From positions 62,001-126,000 of the forward strand of contig JAIXPH010000036.1 of the NCBI GenBank assembly GCA_027486345.1: a stretch of DNA of 64,000 bases, written 5' to 3'. A model generated the notes under the pieces. It was not told the DNA's origin. It did no database searches and worked only from the letters and a program-made list of their open reading frames with translations. This stretch comes from Paracoccaceae bacterium. Its GTDB lineage: Bacteria > Pseudomonadota > Alphaproteobacteria > Rhodobacterales > Rhodobacteraceae. The position numbers and the translations under genes are program-made. Shown piece by piece: positions 63,842 through 64,000 of this stretch. The number at the start of each line of letters is the position of its first letter. Position 1 is the stretch's first letter.

Positions 63842-64000
63842 ATGAACATGGGTCTGGTGGAATTCTGTCTGGCGATCTTCGTGCTTCTGGTGACACCGGG
63901 GCCGACCAATACCCTGCTGATGATGGGCGGCAGCGAGCGGGGATTGGCCCGCGCCCTGCGGCTGATCCCCTATGAAATCGCCGGATATTTGAGCACGGTC
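63842..64000 (+). CDS. LysE/RhtB family exporter (partial)
   Basis: Fifty-three codons are visible before the right edge. The start MNMGLVEFCLAIFVLLVTPGPTNTLLMMGG contains the first helix and the TPGP motif of the LysE/RhtB amino-acid exporter family. ATG 63848 is an alternative start. It is divergent from lipA. Confidence 0.85.
   Translation, partial: MNMGLVEFCLAIFVLLVTPGPTNTLLMMGGSERGLARALRLIPYEIAGYLSTV

Overview
The window is a high-G+C, gene-dense stretch of bacterial chromosome. Gene content and order point to an alphaproteobacterium of the Rhodobacterales (Rhodobacter/Paracoccus-like): a nifR3(dusB)-ntrB-ntrC-ntrY-ntrX run, an NtrC without the GAFTGA loop as described for Rhodobacter capsulatus, a Cys-poor HemB, the DUF2155-MlaD-NDUFA12 cluster, and a small 'component of SufBCD complex'-type membrane protein. 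Almost everything is core or common accessory metabolism. No phage, IS element, integrase or CRISPR array is visible.

Layout. 1-8.8 kb: 5'-truncated-by-window preT (minus), accB-accC, an HIBADH-family dehydrogenase with a divergent LysR regulator, aat, the DUF2155/mlaD/NDUFA12 operon, and an unusual photolyase-like FAD protein. 9-11.8 kb: clpP, clpX and a CDP-alcohol phosphatidyltransferase. 11.9-18.4 kb: ynjBCD-type ABC transporter, CAP-domain lipoprotein, orphan sensor kinase, MBL hydrolase and tRNA-Asn. 18.6-28.4 kb: HNH endonuclease, a coxG-S-L-M molybdenum hydroxylase operon (form II signature), and a response regulator/FIST(NosP-like)/hybrid kinase signalling operon. 28.5-37.4 kb: lytic transglycosylase, MFS exporter, mfd, hemB, SYLF lipoprotein and a second HIBADH-family enzyme. 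37.5-41.3 kb: penicillin-acylase family enzyme and the qorB/HxlR pair. 41.3-42.2 kb: one strikingly A+T-rich gene for a TIR/deoxyribosyltransferase-like protein, the clearest sign of horizontal acquisition. 42.3-54.5 kb: hflX-hfq, trkH-trkA and the ntr cluster (all minus). 54.7-64 kb: ispD-ispF-pgpA, cinA/pncC, amt, COQ10-like protein, hpt with a tiny membrane protein, dihaem cytochrome c, porin, Xre-RES toxin-antitoxin pair, lipA, and the start of a LysE exporter.

Most operons are tightly packed, with ATGA/TGATG start-stop overlaps. Nitrogen control is a theme: dusB-ntrBCYX and amt both have a GCnC-AAATTTT-GGGC dyad upstream that fits an NtrC site, and the amt copy lies about 106 bp upstream of a sigma70-like promoter.

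The most unusual non-coding signal is a family of about six intergenic, multi-hairpin repeats (near 7.4, 19.5, 24.15, 36.4, 47.0 and 58.3 kb). Their stems differ in sequence but pair internally, while the apical loops are kept (TTTGG-type at one end, TCC-NNN-GGA at the other). This pattern suggests selection on structure.
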